A stretch of DNA of 64,000 nucleotides, taken from the NCBI GenBank assembly GCA_013400115.1, contig VXBP01001155.1, forward strand, positions 620,001 through 684,000. Reading direction: 5' to 3'. Position numbers and translations under genes: made by a program. How positions within the stretch are numbered: the first letter of the stretch is position 1; each line of letters starts with the position of its first letter. This DNA is from Rhinopomastus cyanomelas. Lineage: Eukaryota; Chordata; Aves; Bucerotiformes; Rhinopomastidae. The notes beneath the pieces are model-generated. The model was not told the DNA's origin and made no database searches. It saw nothing but the letters and a program-made list of their open reading frames with translations. Of this stretch, positions 25,201 through 38,481 are shown one piece after another.

Positions 25201-25469
25201 GTTGTCCATCTGCTTCGTCCTTGACAAGATTTATGACAACTCTGGCATCATTGCCACGTTCCATAAGAACGTTCCATATCCAGCCACTCCAGGACTACTA
25301 ACAGAGCGCAATTCTCCCACAGCCTTCACTGAATCTGTTTGGGTTTATAATAATCATGTGGTGGTGCTTCATCACTGTAGGCCAATTGAACACTAGCCAT
25401 GATCATGCTGCTAATCGATGTCAAATCTCTGACATCTTCCTCTTTATGTGATTACAAAGGATGAACATA
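22280..25469. other. Non-coding stretch, nothing recognised
   Basis: No recognisable repeat or coding region apart from a short GAGTAT-type duplication near 24661-24681. The open frames of up to 139 codons (for example 22585-23004 minus) show no domain, and I treat them as chance. Confidence 0.5.
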
Positions 25470-25697
25470 GAATCACCACGGAATCATAGAATGGTTTGGT
25501 TTTGAAGTGACCTTAAAGACCATCCAGTCCTAACACTCCTGCAATGGGCAGGAACTTTTTCCACTAGATCAGGTTGCTTAAAGCCCATTGTGGCCATAAA
25601 CATTTCTAGGAAAGGAAAATCCACAGCTTCTCTGCATAGCCTGTTTCAGCGCCTCACCAACCTCACTGTGAAGAATTTATTCCTTACAATTAATCTA
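25470..25697 (-). mobile_element. CR1 3' fragment, older subfamily
   Basis: Minus-strand CR1 tail (octamer remnants at 25470-25496), 3' UTR and the end of ORF2, ending near 25697 where a second CR1 tail begins. The tail-to-tail order shows two separate insertions side by side. Confidence 0.82.
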
Positions 25698-27545
25698 AAT
25701 CACAGAGTCACAGAACCTGTTTTATTGGAAAAGATCTTTAAGATCATCAGGTCCTATCTTTGCCCTAGCACTGCCAGGTCACCACTAAATAGTGTCCCTA
25801 AGTGCCAGATCTGTCCACACATTGTTTAAATACATCCAGGGATGGTGACCCATTCAAATGCTCAACAATCTTTTCAGTGAAGAAACTCTTCAAAACAATC
25901 ACCCTAAACCTTCCCTGGTAGAACTTGCAACCACAATTCTAGTCCTATAACTGGCTATCAGGGAGAAGAAGCTGTTGCCCACTTTAATTAGTTGTAGAGA
26001 ACAGTGAAGTGTCCTCTTAGCCTCCTTTTCTCTAGGTTTCACAATTCCATTTCCATCAATCACTCCTCCTACCTTCTCTCAGTTTAAAACCACTACTCTC
26101 ATCCTACCTCTATATTCACCTTCTTTCCTATAGCCTCCCTTTAAGTGCTAGAAGACCACTGTAAGGTCTTCTCCTCAACTCTCTCAGCCTGTCCTCATAG
26201 CCAAGATGCTCCATCCCTCTGATCATTTTTGTGGCTCTCCTCTGGAGCTGCCTGAGCAGATACATGTCTTCCTTGTGTTTGGGGCCCTAGATCTGAATGT
26301 AGCACTCCATTTGGAGTCTGATGACACCACAGCAGAGAGGCAGAATCACTAAGCCTTGATGTGATTGGCTTTCTGAGGTGGAGCACACATTGCTGGCTCT
26401 TACTAAGTGTTTCATCCACCAGTACCACTAAGTTCATCTCCTCAGACCACATCCACTGCTTTGCCATCATCTAGCCATCTGGTTATGACCTCATGAAAGG
26501 TTATCAGGGTGGTCAAACATGATCTTTCGAGGTCCCTTCCAATCCCTAATGATTCTGTGATTCTGTGTGATCCTGTGACTCCCCTTTGGTGAAGCCATCC
26601 TGACTGTGTCTAATAACCCTCTTGTCTTTCCTGTGTATAGAGACAAGGTGTTCCATTACCTTTCCTGGGATGGAGGTGAGGCTATAGTTACCTGGGTTCT
26701 GCTTCTTATCCTTTTTGAAAATTGGAGTGATGTTTGCTGTCTTTCAGTGCTGGACAGCTCTCCTGATTCCCACAGCTCAACAAAGCTGATGGACAGTGGC
26801 CTAGAAATGTCTCCTTTAGCGCTCTCAGGTGCATCCCATCAGGACCCATGGATTAACTTGTCCTTGTTTAACTTCATGAAGTTTGCATGGGCCAATCTTT
26901 CAAGCCTGTCAAGGTCCCTCTAAATAGTATCCCTTCCCTCCTGAATATGAACTGCATCACACAGCTTGGTGTCATCAACAAGTTTATACTCAGTCCCACT
27001 GTCCACGTTGCTGACAAAGACATTAAACAGCATTGGTCTCAATGCCAACCCCTGATGAGTGCTACTTGTTGCTGGTATCCACTTGGACATTAAGTTGTTA
27101 ATTGCACCTCTTGGAGTGCAACCATCCAGACAATTCTGTATCAGAGTCCATCCATCAGGTCCATATCTCTCTAATTTAGAGACAAGGATGTAATGTCAGA
27201 CAGTATCAAATGAGTTGCACAAGTTGACAACAGCTGTTCTCTCCTTAACCACCAACACTGTAGCCCCATAACAGAAGGCCACCAAATTTGCCAAGCATGA
27301 TTTGCCCATAGTGAACACATGTTGTTCATCACAAATCACCACCTCGTTTTCCATATGTGCCCTAGCATAGTTTCCAGGAGGATCAGATGAAAAAAGGAAA
27401 AAGCTCTTTTTCTCCTTTTTAAAACTGGGATTATGCTTCTCCTTTTCCAGTCAGTAGGAACTTCACCAGACTGCCACAACTTCTCAGGTATAGTGGCTTA
27501 GCAATTTCACCTGGCAGCTCCCTCAGGACCCATGGATGGATCTCA
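25698..27545 (-). mobile_element. Old CR1 patchwork, minus strand, with nested young CR1 tail
   Basis: Starting from a decayed tail at 25698, the sequence runs through the CR1 C-terminal region (antisense of the EERL..LGLFSLEK block near 26180) into the reverse transcriptase. Around 26866 the order jumps back (antisense of the KVQQGKCKVLHLG-like and DLERLEKWA-like regions), so at least two minus-strand copies abut. The second continues to about 27545. A young plus-strand CR1 tail (26523-26578) splits the first copy. All reading frames are broken. Weak similarity may continue to about 27720. Confidence 0.8.
26523..26578 (+). mobile_element. Young CR1 tail (56 bases) nested in old CR1
   Basis: Only the terminal CR1 block (CTTTCGAGGTCCCTTCC, then octamer units of the ATTCTGTG type) inserted into an old antisense CR1. 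The host text reads GTCAAACATGA before it and CTCCCCTTTGGTGAAGCC after it. TGA flanks both sides, consistent with a very short target duplication. Confidence 0.85.
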
Positions 27546-30530
27546 TATCTCCTACTGTGAAAGCAAATACCTATATCTGCACTTTAAGATGCCAACCTAC
27601 CCATCAAACCATCTGCTTCTTCCTTTTTGACCATTGCAATCCCAGAGAGCATTCACCACTATTTTCAGGTTCTGAACGACATCTGTTGCTCTGCATTTAG
27701 TTGTCTCAGGACCTTGTCAGTGAGAACACTTCAATGGTAGTGTGGAAAACCTTACCAAGATGCTTTCCAGACAATTGATCTGATGAGAATGGAGCCGTTA
27801 TAAACTACATAGCTTCCAAGAAGACCACACAAGACAGAGGATTCCTGCTCAGAAGAGTTGTATGTGATGTGTATACTTATGGCTTCCAAAAAGTCTGCTC
27901 AGGATGCCATATGTTTCTATGTGTATGTTCTAAGTATATACAGTGTATAAAGTGTGTCTGTGGTTTCACCATGTGTTCTTCACCTACCCTTTATGAGCAT
28001 GACTTATAAAAGAGTACTATTAAGGTTATTGATTATCCTGTCTACTGTTCTATACTTACCCTTCTTTCTACTTTTGAAAGTTTTCCTGTGGGCTTAACCC
28101 CATCTTTTTATTCCCTGAAAACAACAGTTCCCATTGCTTCTATTATGTTTTAAATGAACATAATTTCTAGGTTGGCCTACCATCTTATGCTTAAAATGTC
28201 TAATGCTAATATATATTTACCCTTTCCTGGTCTCTCCACACACAAGAGCAAAGAATCACAATGGGACTCAGGGGGCCTGCTGCCTCTCCTTTCACTCTTT
28301 TTCCTTGACTGTCAGAGAACACATCATACATCAGCCGATGAAACACATGTCAACTCTCATCACTTGACAATCATAGAGAAATGAGACAAACTACTTTCAA
28401 AACATCCTGTTACATTCTGCCTCTCTGGCCAGGTGTTCTCTGTTCACTGAGCTACAGTTCTCCAGGTTGAAGGGCATGAAAAGCAGGGCCAGGACTGTGT
28501 GAAAACCTCCCCTCTGCAAAGGGACAGTGAGTGGACTACTGGCATGTCTGATGGAGTGTACCCTCATTTTTCTTACCTGACACCATCAAGAGAACTGCAG
28601 ATGCTATCAAAAGCAGAAGTTTCTTGTTAGCATCAAAAGAAAAAATATCTTTGAAGTTGTCAACAAAATATATTGTTTGCTTTTTGTACACATGAAAAGC
28701 ATTGATCCCATAGACTTCTGGGCAGAGAAATCTTAGATCAGCAGCCTGCACAGAGATTACCCAGCTGCTCTCACCTCTTACTGAAGGACAAGCTTACAGA
28801 CCACTGCTTCCTACTGAGAGGAATTCAAGAGAGGAACACTTCAGTCACAGTCCCTAAAGACCAGCTAGTCTGCTTTACTGGGATCCTATCTATCAGTATG
28901 GTCATAATTTATGTGGGTCATTTAGAACAGATTAAGTGCACACAGAAGGGCTTTTAAGGCCACTAATAGGGACAGATTGCTCAAAGATAGACGTCTGATA
29001 AACAATCTTGTGGCAAACATATGGAAGTAGAATTTCCAAATTATGAACTGCATTTTAATGTACATTATAGGAATATCTGCTCCATAATCTGAAATTATCA
29101 GAGTGAAAAAAAAAAAAGGACTAGTAATTCTATTAAAAAAATCCATTCTAGCATTTCCCAGGAAAGTAAACCAAGACAGGAGAATCTTATAAATTTTCAG
29201 TCCCACCTACTTGAATAATTTTCAGAAACTCTTTCACACATCTGGTTCAGTGCCAGATCAGTTGTAAGTGAGTACTTGTGGTGATGTTGGGGATACAGTT
29301 GTAATATTTCTGCCCTATGTTCAGCAGGTTCAATCTACCACCTTGACTTGGACAGATAATAAAAGCATTGGAGAGTTAACTTCCTAGATGCCCACTGCTG
29401 CAGAAATGCCTGTCACCCAAAGCAGAGGTGTGAGACACTTGCAGAGACATGAAAATCTGGCAAAGTTTTGTACAAAGAGTCATTCACTATCAAAAATCAT
29501 TTTTATGTCCAATCTCCAAAGACTGGACATAACTGAATGAAGAGACCATCCCCAAGAGTCATAGGATGTTGAGAATTAAAGCAACAAGAAGGACGGTGTT
29601 TTATGACCTAGAGCTCAAGTTCTGGTTTACAAATGTCTTCCACCTGAGCACTCTAGCAGGTGGCTGTGCAGCAAAATAACTGGTTAATATGAAAGAGCAG
29701 TACTGTTGCTGCAATCTGTTAAGGTCAATTTTGCATGTGTCCTGAAGCAAAAACAAACCTCCAGGAATAAAAAATATCTTAGGTAAGTTTTATTTCAGAA
29801 TGAGATTTTTAAAGAATAAGCTGAGATTGTTCATGTAGATTATTTTGTAAAGACTGAGAATCTCATATTCTGGGTATGAGACAGGACCAAATTCTTTTGG
29901 AAGAGTCATTAATACTAGTCTGAACTGGTGAAATTAAATCCTCTGATGCAGTCCTAAAGAAACAATTAACTGATTGCAAATTATTAAAAATTATTCAAGT
30001 CCAGGGATTATTTTAAGATAATTCTTGTATTCCATATGTATCCGTGCCATGAAAAGCACTAGGGTAAACACTTGTGTATTTAATCAAAACTGGCATTTAA
30101 AATTGACACAGATGCAGTGAATTTAGGGCCAGAAGGCACTCATTTGGTCCTGCAGATTATTTTATATAAAGCAGGATAAATAATTTAATATTTCTGATGT
30201 GAAGGAACTGCTCCTTGACGGTACATATTTTCTTTAAATGCCTAAATGTTATTAAAATCTTAAAAGTCACTCTTCATGGCAACAATTATTTTTTATGCTG
30301 TCCCATTCTTCTCTGAAAGACATGACAGATTAAGGTCCCTGAGTATCTAGTGACTCTGAACTGTTCTATTGTAAAACACACCATCTAAGGAACAGTCTCA
30401 AAACCAAAAATGTTTAGAAAAAATGTTCAAGGATTTGAGCTTTTCATATTTGATCAGTGTTCACACAGACTGTAAGTTTTCATGCAGCTCAGTGCTGGGG
30501 GGTGCTCAGTGGTGCTTACCCACTTAACCT
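27546..30530. other. Non-coding stretch, nothing recognised
   Basis: The first ~170 bases may be further decayed CR1. Beyond that I see only AT-rich single-copy DNA with a poly-A run near 29105-29117. Confidence 0.5.
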
Positions 30531-30966
30531 CATAGAATCATAGAATCATTAGGGATTGGATGGGAAAGACCATCTAGTCCAATCCCCCTGACACAGCAGA
30601 ATCACCTAGACCAAGTCACAGAGGAACACATCCAGGTGGGTCTTAAATATCTCCAGAGAAGGAGACTCCACCACCCCCTATGTCAACCTGTTCTAGTGAT
30701 CCATCCCCCTCCCTGGGAAGTTCCTTCTCATATTTATGTGGAACCTCCTATGTTCCAGCTGACACCCATTGCCCCTTGTCCTATCACTGGATGACATTGT
30801 GAAGAGCCTGGTTCCATCCTCCTGACACCCAACCCTCACATATTTATAGACATTAATGAGGTCACCCCTCAGTCTCCTCTTTTCCAAGCTAAAGAGATCC
30901 AGCTCCCTCAGCCTCTCCTCATAAGGGAGGTGCTCCACTTCCTTCTTCATCCTCATTGCTCTAACC
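30531..30966 (-). mobile_element. CR1 3' fragment, intermediate age
   Basis: Minus-strand CR1 with two tail units, 3' UTR and about 90 codons of the ORF2 C-terminus. An open frame at 30693-30956 retains EHLPYEERLRELDLF, DLINVYKY and SSDRTRGNGCQLEHRRFHI. It loses the frame at the WNRLP position, where young copies continue. Confidence 0.9.
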
Positions 30967-33900
30967 TGTATCTATAGATCAGTCAGCAGTTCCATGGAGG
31001 TTCAAATACTAAGTTGCATCAAGCAAGAAACCCTCATCCTGTGACTCTGCATTACAGCCACTAGTTACAGAGCATTACCATTTTAATTTCAGTGTCGTTG
31101 CAGTTTGCTACCTGTTTCCTGAAACCATTCAGCCACACTAAACAACGAGAGGGCTCATCCTCTGGTTCACATTCATTAAATGAATGATACATAGTAAGTC
31201 TGCTGATCACGCTTCCTTCCCTCTTCTGAAAAGGACAAGTGGCCATTCACAAAGCCCTGTCTGATGCCAAGAGCTATACCTCCTTGCATTGCTTTCTGAA
31301 GCACTCAAAATATAAGATGAAAAGCTGTGGGCCACAAGTAATGAAGGTGTCTGCAAAAGGGAGGATTTAGAGAGTCATCTTATTTCTGTGGTGAAAAAGG
31401 AGCTGTTTATCTGGTGCAGTTTCTCTCTAGGATTGAGGGGAATATCTCCATCCCAGTTGTACACAATCTTTCTCAGGAATGTTAGAGTTTGATTGCAGTA
31501 GAGTGCATCTACAACTCTTCCCTTTGATGTCTGTGCATCGTGTTTCTCTTTTTACTGAAGATGTACAGCCCTGATATGCTTTTGGCAGGATGAAGAAGCC
31601 CGGGTCTGTGGCCTATATCAAGGCCAAGCAGAGAATATTTGAAGGGGAGAGGTGCAGTGACATTAACACGCAGAAGAATGTGGAATCTGATAAACAGTAC
31701 ATGTCCAATTTCACACATACTCTGTCATACAGTGGCTGGGGATGACACATGGTTTGTTTTGAATTCTCAGAGTCAGAAGCTCTCTAACTAACCCCTACCT
31801 AAACTTCCTGTTCCTCACACTGACTTCCTTTGTGAAAAATAGTTGCAGTGCTGAAGGAAAGTAAAGTTTTAGGTCTGAAAATATAGTCTAATTTTTTTTT
31901 TTAAATGAACTTTATGGAAGTAGAATATGGCTTCTTACTTGTAGTCTGTCCAAAACTGTTATTTAGATGCATTCAGATTGTATGTAAGGAAGCATTACTT
32001 CCAACTGTTATGTCTGCGAACTCCAGCTGGACTTGAAAAATCATTGCCATTTGTACCCTATCATACTGATGTAGGCTTCAAAGCTCCAGTGAATCCATGG
32101 GATACAATCAAGTAATTTTTGATTAAGATATGAGATTTTTCACTGCTTTCCATATAATTCTGCAAGTACAATTGAATGGAACTTAGCGAGACAGTTCAGC
32201 TGAGACATTGCACAGGAACACCACATCATACTTCTTAGGCACTGTCTGTTGAAAGCTAAGAGAATGACACACAGATGGAAACGTATATGTCACCTTATAA
32301 GTGGCATCTGCAGACTATGTTAAAAAAGTATAAATTGCAGCCCATAAAAATGCATTGCTTCACCTGAAAAACTGGACCACAGCCCTCACTAATTCCAAAC
32401 CACAAATGACCAAAATTGCTTGTTTTGTCATTGTCACAAAAAGTTAATTTATGAAGTTGAAAGGAAAACTGTCTTTATCTTCATGTTTCGGTCTTTTCAG
32501 ATGGTGACAGCTTCCCTTACATTCAGCATCCCTTCAGTTGTCTGAAAAATACATCTGGCTTCTTATAAAATAATAAATTATTGTGATTAAGACCTGTACA
32601 CTCTTCCCTAAAAAATATAAAAATCACAGATAAGAGAGCAACGGGCACTTTTTACAGAATTTGCAGATGAAGGCAGAGAGGTAACTCAATCTATCATGCT
32701 GAGATAACCATTTAAATAATCCTGCTCAGTACTGAGAGAGGTAAACAATTCTTGAGAGCTGACAGGTGGTACAAAACCATAGCAACAGAAGGTCTGGACA
32801 ATGTGGAACAAATGCAAACAAAACTCTCCATATGCATTGTTTTGTCCTCTGCCTAATGTAAAACTGTATTTTAGTTCCACAGCATTTAAAATGTAAATTA
32901 ATTTCTTCACACTTGCCATCTCTTCATTCCTTGCACCTATTTCATGCTTGTCTTCTGGTTTTGGTCAACCTTTGGTGATGAGGTACTGTTCCAACCAGGA
33001 TCTAAGCTCAAACTGTGCACCTCTTTCTCTACCTGAAAGCTCTACCCCTGCCTTTATTTCCACCAGACCTGCCACACGCTATTGTGCAGCACTAGAGCGG
33101 GTGCCAGGTTGCTAGATTCGCCTCACGTGTCCCATATAATCAACACAGAGTGAGAAGTGCCAGCAAAGACTTCCAAAGGAAAATCTTGTCCTCTTTAGAT
33201 CAACCAGTGAAATGATGATCTGGCAGCATTCAGACATATGTACTTTTCATGAATTTCATCAGGATTTTAGGCAGTTATGTCAAGAGGACTCTTTCATTAC
33301 AATTTTAAATGTGAACTGTCTGTCTCAGGCTGCATTTACATTAGCATATTGGTTCAGAGCAGTTGTGCAGTCTTGAAATAACTCCCTCAGTCATCCCCAC
33401 TTACTGCATGTTGGCTGAGTTCACAGATAGGCCTGAGCACTTGCAGTCCAGGTTCCTTCTGGAGGCTGTGCTATAGGTGCACATCAACGTGCTGTGGCCC
33501 TCCAGGAGATATGGGAGTATCAATGAATAACCAGTTCTTTAACTACCTCTGAAACATTCATTGTAGGGATGTTCATGGCACAGCACCAAGCTAAATGTAG
33601 ACTGAAGCAAAGTCCCTAAACTGTGTACAGTGTAGACATAAAGATCTCATACTGACTGCTTTAATCCATGCCCTATTGAGTTAAATTATTGCTAATAGAG
33701 TCAGATCTTTATGCCAACCGCACTCAGACTGAAATTCTTCTGCCCCCTTCTACTGTTTCATTGCTTTTCTTTCATTGCTTCAAGCTAACATGCACCTCTC
33801 TTTATCTTACTTTTCCAGTAATAACTCTCTTTATGTATTTTTCCCAACCAGAGTCTTTCCATCTTAGTAATTTAACCCATTAGCAACCACCCAGCACATC

Positions 33901-35901
33901 TTTGACTAGCAACAAAAGTGAGTGTGGCTGTCTGCAACCGAGCCATTGTCAAGATTCTCCTTATACTCAATAGAAAGAAATAGGTACTTTTAGGGTGTGA
34001 TTTATTTTAAACTATAGGAGAAACTGAATATAGGTCAGATGAATCACGTCTCTAAAGTGTCTACTTCTCCTTAGGGACCGTAAATGGAGCCTGCATCAGA
34101 TTTGAATCTCCACACTGTGGCCATTTAAAATCAGCTGTTTTTCAGGCTGTCTTCTGTGTTTCCCTGTTTGTTTTTCCTTTAGTGATGACAAAAGCCCTGC
34201 AATTGGGATGAAACTACATAAAACAATGGCCCTGGGGAACATGCTCTCCTGAGGACAAAGAGGGACAAAGGAAGAGCACACACTTATCTTGTACTAGTCT
34301 CACCTGAGGCAAGAAGCAGCACTCACATACCACCTAGACTCAGGGCTGGCACCTTCATAGGTGAGATCAGATCCAACTGTGTGAATGGCAGGATAGATAA
34401 AATCAATTAAAGTAATCAGTTAACACTGTAATAATTATCACTAAGGACTAGATTATTTGGCTCTTGAGGAAAAGGAATGACTTCAGGTTTACCCAAAGGT
34501 GAAACAGGACACTATTTCACTGCAAGTACATCTCTCTCTATGAAATGAGAATTGGGTAGAGTGTGGGGATTTACTTTTGCATACAGATTGCATTTACAGG
34601 GCATGTTAAGTACTTAAGTATTTAATAACAAAACAATTAGTTATTTACACAGAGGACAATAAGACTCCTTTGGAAATATCCATCTCATTACCCTTAAAAG
34701 CAAATAAAGTGATTATGAACAATGCAACAATGCAATTAACTGATTAAATCCACACTCTTCTCTACACTGGACCTGCTTTTCAATACAACTTTTATGATTA
34801 GAACAGAAGCTTGCCTGTGGTGACGCATACCTAAGCCTTCTGAGCATAAGTGAAGTTTTTAATTAAAAATGTATGCTTCAAGATAAAATAGCTTTCTCAA
34901 ATGTAAGACAATGAAAGAACAAGGCTGCTGACAGAGGTGCAGAGAGGCATAAGGCTACTCTCATTCTACATATACAATTGTAATTATCCTGCAAAACAAA
35001 AGACAGTCAACAAACTACAGTGTTATGGAAAAAAGAAGGGGAAAACCATTCGTGTTTTCTGTTTCCTGAAGATTTGAATATATTGCATTGTTTTGTCTAG
35101 AATTCTTCACAATTAAATAAAGTAGGACATAAATGGAAATCTGATGACTGAGCAATGGAATAGCCTCTCCAGTCACAACAGGAGAGCATCTAATTTTTCA
35201 CGTTCATTAGTGGATGTTTCCATGTCATGTGGTAAAAGGCATTTTTGTTCAAATATGTTCTGGTGTGAAATTCATTTTCCTGGAAAAGGTACCTAAGAAT
35301 AATTATATTTTATAATTGTTGCATAAAAGAAAATCATTCCATTTTCAAATCATACTGCAATATTTACAAATCACAGTATGTTCCCCATCAAACATTTTTA
35401 AATATTATGTTTCCCAACAATACAGATGGACCACTGGAAGATCTAAAACTGATTATACAGAACGCTGGTTGGATATGTTAAGGAGTCTTGTTCATGAAAT
35501 GACTTATACTTCCTTTTTTTTTAATGTCCTGCTGTATCTTTTAGCAGCGTGATCAATCTAAATAAAGAATTATATATCCCAGAGTTTTGAATGTGCTGAA
35601 TCATAACAAGACACTAAATTTGTCAAGAGAGTGAATGAAAAACAGGTATTAAGTCATGTGTGGAGGTAATGTTGTTTGTATAGTGTACTCACTAAAAACA
35701 AAAATGAGAGTTTGTGACTGCTTTGCATAAGAGATTCAGGACTAACTAAATGCCTTTCACAGAAAAGAATCATCAAATTCAGCAGTGAAGGATGCAGAGT
35801 GTGAGAAAAACCTATCTTGTGACAATATAAGATGTTTTTTGTGAGACGTGTATTTTCATGTAGCTGCCAGATTTTTAATTAATTATCTTTTAAAAAAAAT
35901 A
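30967..35901. other. Non-coding stretch, nothing recognised
   Basis: About 4.9 kb of AT-rich DNA with no CR1, SINE or coding evidence. Open frames are all below 80 codons and featureless. Confidence 0.5.
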
Positions 35902-35963
35902 CATAGAATCATAGAATCATTAGGGATTGGAAGGGACCCCAAAAGATCATCTAGTCCAATCCC
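35902..35963 (-). mobile_element. CR1 tail fragment
   Basis: About 60 bases: two octamer units, then antisense of the GGTCCCTTCCAATCCCTAATG and GGACTAGATGATC blocks. Young-type diagnostic bases. Confidence 0.88.
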
Positions 35964-36111
35964 ATACTCAGTGGTACTAGAGATTTCCTGAAACTTATCA
36001 CTTTAGAAACAAAAGAACTAACAGCAAATTTTGGGGGATATCTGGTAAAATAATAACACTGCTCAGGCTTTCTCTGTTTGGAAAGCAGGCCTCCATTTCC
36101 CAACAAAATAC

Positions 36112-36503
36112 ATAGGTGGATTTGTGAAGTCTCCTTTGCTGGAGATGTTTAAAGCCCACTTGGACATGTTCCTGTGCGACTTGGTCTAGGTGATTCTGTT
36201 CTTGCAGGGAGATTGGACTAGATTGGGACCAGCTCCAGAGGAGTGGGCAAAGAGACACAGAGATGGAACATTGGATTAGCTAAGCAAGGTAGGGCCTGGT
36301 TTGTACTTGGATGGGAGACAGGCTGGGCATACCAGATGCTGCAGGCTTACCCTGCTCCAACAGGACTTAGATAGATATCCAGTTGGACTTAGATGATCTT
36401 TTGAGATCCCTTCCAACCTGTAACATTCTGTGATTCTGTGGTTACAGATGATCATTCATGACCCTTTCCAGTCCCTAGCGCCCTGTGATTCTGTGAATTT
36501 ATA
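36112..36503 (+). mobile_element. CR1 3' fragment split by a 5S-derived SINE
   Basis: CR1 text (end of ORF2, CTGGAGATGTTTAAAGCCCA, then 3' UTR) runs to GATTGGACTAGAT at 36223. It stops, and resumes at 36450 with GATCATTCATGACCC through two octamer units ending near 36500. The intervening 222 bases are a separate retroposon. AGAT occurs on both sides of it. Confidence 0.85.
36224..36445 (+). mobile_element. 5S rRNA-derived SINE with a CR1-type tail
   Basis: Three parts can be seen. Positions 36224-36277 are a 54-base leader I cannot assign. Positions 36278-36348 match the 3' half of vertebrate 5S rRNA, from AGCTAAGC through TACTTGGATGGGAGAC to TGCAGGCTT, with about nine differences in 71 bases against the 5S sequence I know. 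This part contains the A box, intermediate element and C box that TFIIIA binds, so it looks like an internal polymerase III promoter. Positions 36349-36441 are a CR1-like tail (CCTGCTCCAACAGG, TTGGACTTAGATGATC, CCAACCTGTAACATTC, then ATTCTGTG units). It is flanked by AGAT at 36220-36223 and 36446-36449. A simple 5S pseudogene is unlikely because the CR1 tail follows the 5S end exactly and is shared with the SINE at 49425. Confidence 0.85.
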
Positions 36504-38481
36504 TTGGTTGAAGAAAGACAGAAGTTTAGCAAATATTCAGATGAAGAGCAGTTAGTCTTGTTTTCTGATAAGCTGTCAGAAAACAGCTTTATATTTTGAG
36601 CTTGGATGGGCCTAATAGTTTAGTCACCATGTCAAGCATCAGTAAAACTTCATTCTGTCAGCATAGACTTACAGTGTGCCACTACATTTTAAAATGAAGA
36701 GTTGGCGTGAACTCTGTTAACCATAACCTGAGGCTCTTCCTGGAACTGTGATACACCCACGCCATGCAGCCTTCGCTGAATATCATGTTAACACTCCTCC
36801 CCCATGCACGGCTGTTGTACTGTATGTGAACAGCAACAGTCAAATATAAGACTAAGAGCCAGCTGCACCCTATTATTCAGTTCACTTTCAGATTTGCATA
36901 CTTACCAAATATTCCCTCAGTGGGTTATTTGTTATTTCTAGTATTTTACTTAGCACTTGTACAGAATTTCCCACTAAAATAGATTTTCATCAAAAAAGGA
37001 CTTTTATTTCTAGAAAAGGCATTGGATAACAGATACATGTTACTTAGAATTTCCACTGAAGCACAGAGTAATTTGGCCTATAATTTCAGACAGCTCTGTC
37101 ATGTGTCCTGCACAAGTTCAGGCATATCAAGGCTTCCAAGGAGCCTTAGTGTGCAAGTAAGGACCAGAATCCTAGAAACCCTATCTCTCTTTTTTACTTA
37201 AAGAGCATGTTAAGAATTTAGGGACCAAGAACTCACACTAAATTTTGAAATTTCAAATTTCCTGTGTCTTGAAAAGCTGGGTAAATTGAACTTTTTTTTC
37301 ACCAAAAAAATTTAAGTAGATTTTGAACCTTGTTCTCAGCTTCAGCCTCAGGAATGAAAACTCTGTTTGCATGACCTCTGCTTGTAGATGAGGAAAAGAT
37401 ACAATTTCTGGTTGATACTAATTAAACTGAAACTGAAAATGTTGTTGAAATCCCTCAGATACTGTCCCCTGGGAGCTACAGAGTTTGCTAGATGACATCG
37501 TTCATTACACACCCAATATAGCAGCACTATAAGCTAAATTTTAAAGTCAGGGTACTTCATGTAGCAAAACAATAATTGTATTTCTTCATAAAACAACACA
37601 AAAGGAAATTTTGCTGCAAATTGCTACGATTTTACCACTTTTAAAGCAGTGACAAGCCTTTCAGCTCTGAGACTAGGAATAGCTGAGGTGACTTTTACGT
37701 GTGTACTTCCTTTTGGAGGAGGACTGCTAAAGATATACATACAGTGACAGATTTGAAGGTCTCCTACGTCGTCAGCCTGGACATGACATCAGCTCTACAG
37801 CTGCTGTATCAGCTGGTAGAACTAATCACCTTCAGCTTACATCTGCTCAGATCCCACGGGACTTAATTTGACCGCTGATATAGTTTGTGATTTTTCATAC
37901 ACATTAGTAAATAAAAGGGCTGGGAGTAAGTGAAATTTAAAAGGAAGGCACAAAGCAATTGAAGAAGAAAAAGTGAGAGAAAAAGAGTAGAATGAAAACA
38001 GAAACACTTTTAGAACAACACAGTGTTATTTTAATGTAAATCAGCTATCTGTGACTTCTTAATTGACAGGACAGTCACATCTATTCCTACAGGTTCTCTC
38101 TTAGTTTTAAAAAAAGGAGTTGGATTTGATTAAGTAGGAGATGAATGAAGGATATGAACAGCTTGTGAAAAGCAAAAGTAAGGATTCAGTGTATGTGTAG
38201 AGGAGGGGGAAAGCAAAGGAGACTGTGGGAGTATCTGTAAGAGATTACACACTTCACCAATTGCTGCTAATGGGAAAGTTGCAGTCTCCTTTGACTCCCT
38301 CCTAATTCAAATCTGGAAGAAATAAGGAAAATACTGTGAGCTGAGTTGTATAGTCATTAAAATATCATAATAATATCATCATACTGATATATCAGTTTGG
38401 AAAGATAGTGTAAAGAAATGGGAAGCAATGAGAAAAGTGAGTTGCCTTGGGTTCACAAATATATTAGAAAAGTTTTGTAAA
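36504..38481. other. Non-coding stretch, nothing recognised
   Basis: AT-rich, with a purine-rich patch near 37965-37995. No gene or repeat named. Confidence 0.5.

Noticed and set aside
36278..36348. 5S rRNA gene
   Set aside because: Only the 3' half of 5S is present and it is followed by a CR1 tail instead of a T-run terminator. It is a retroposon.
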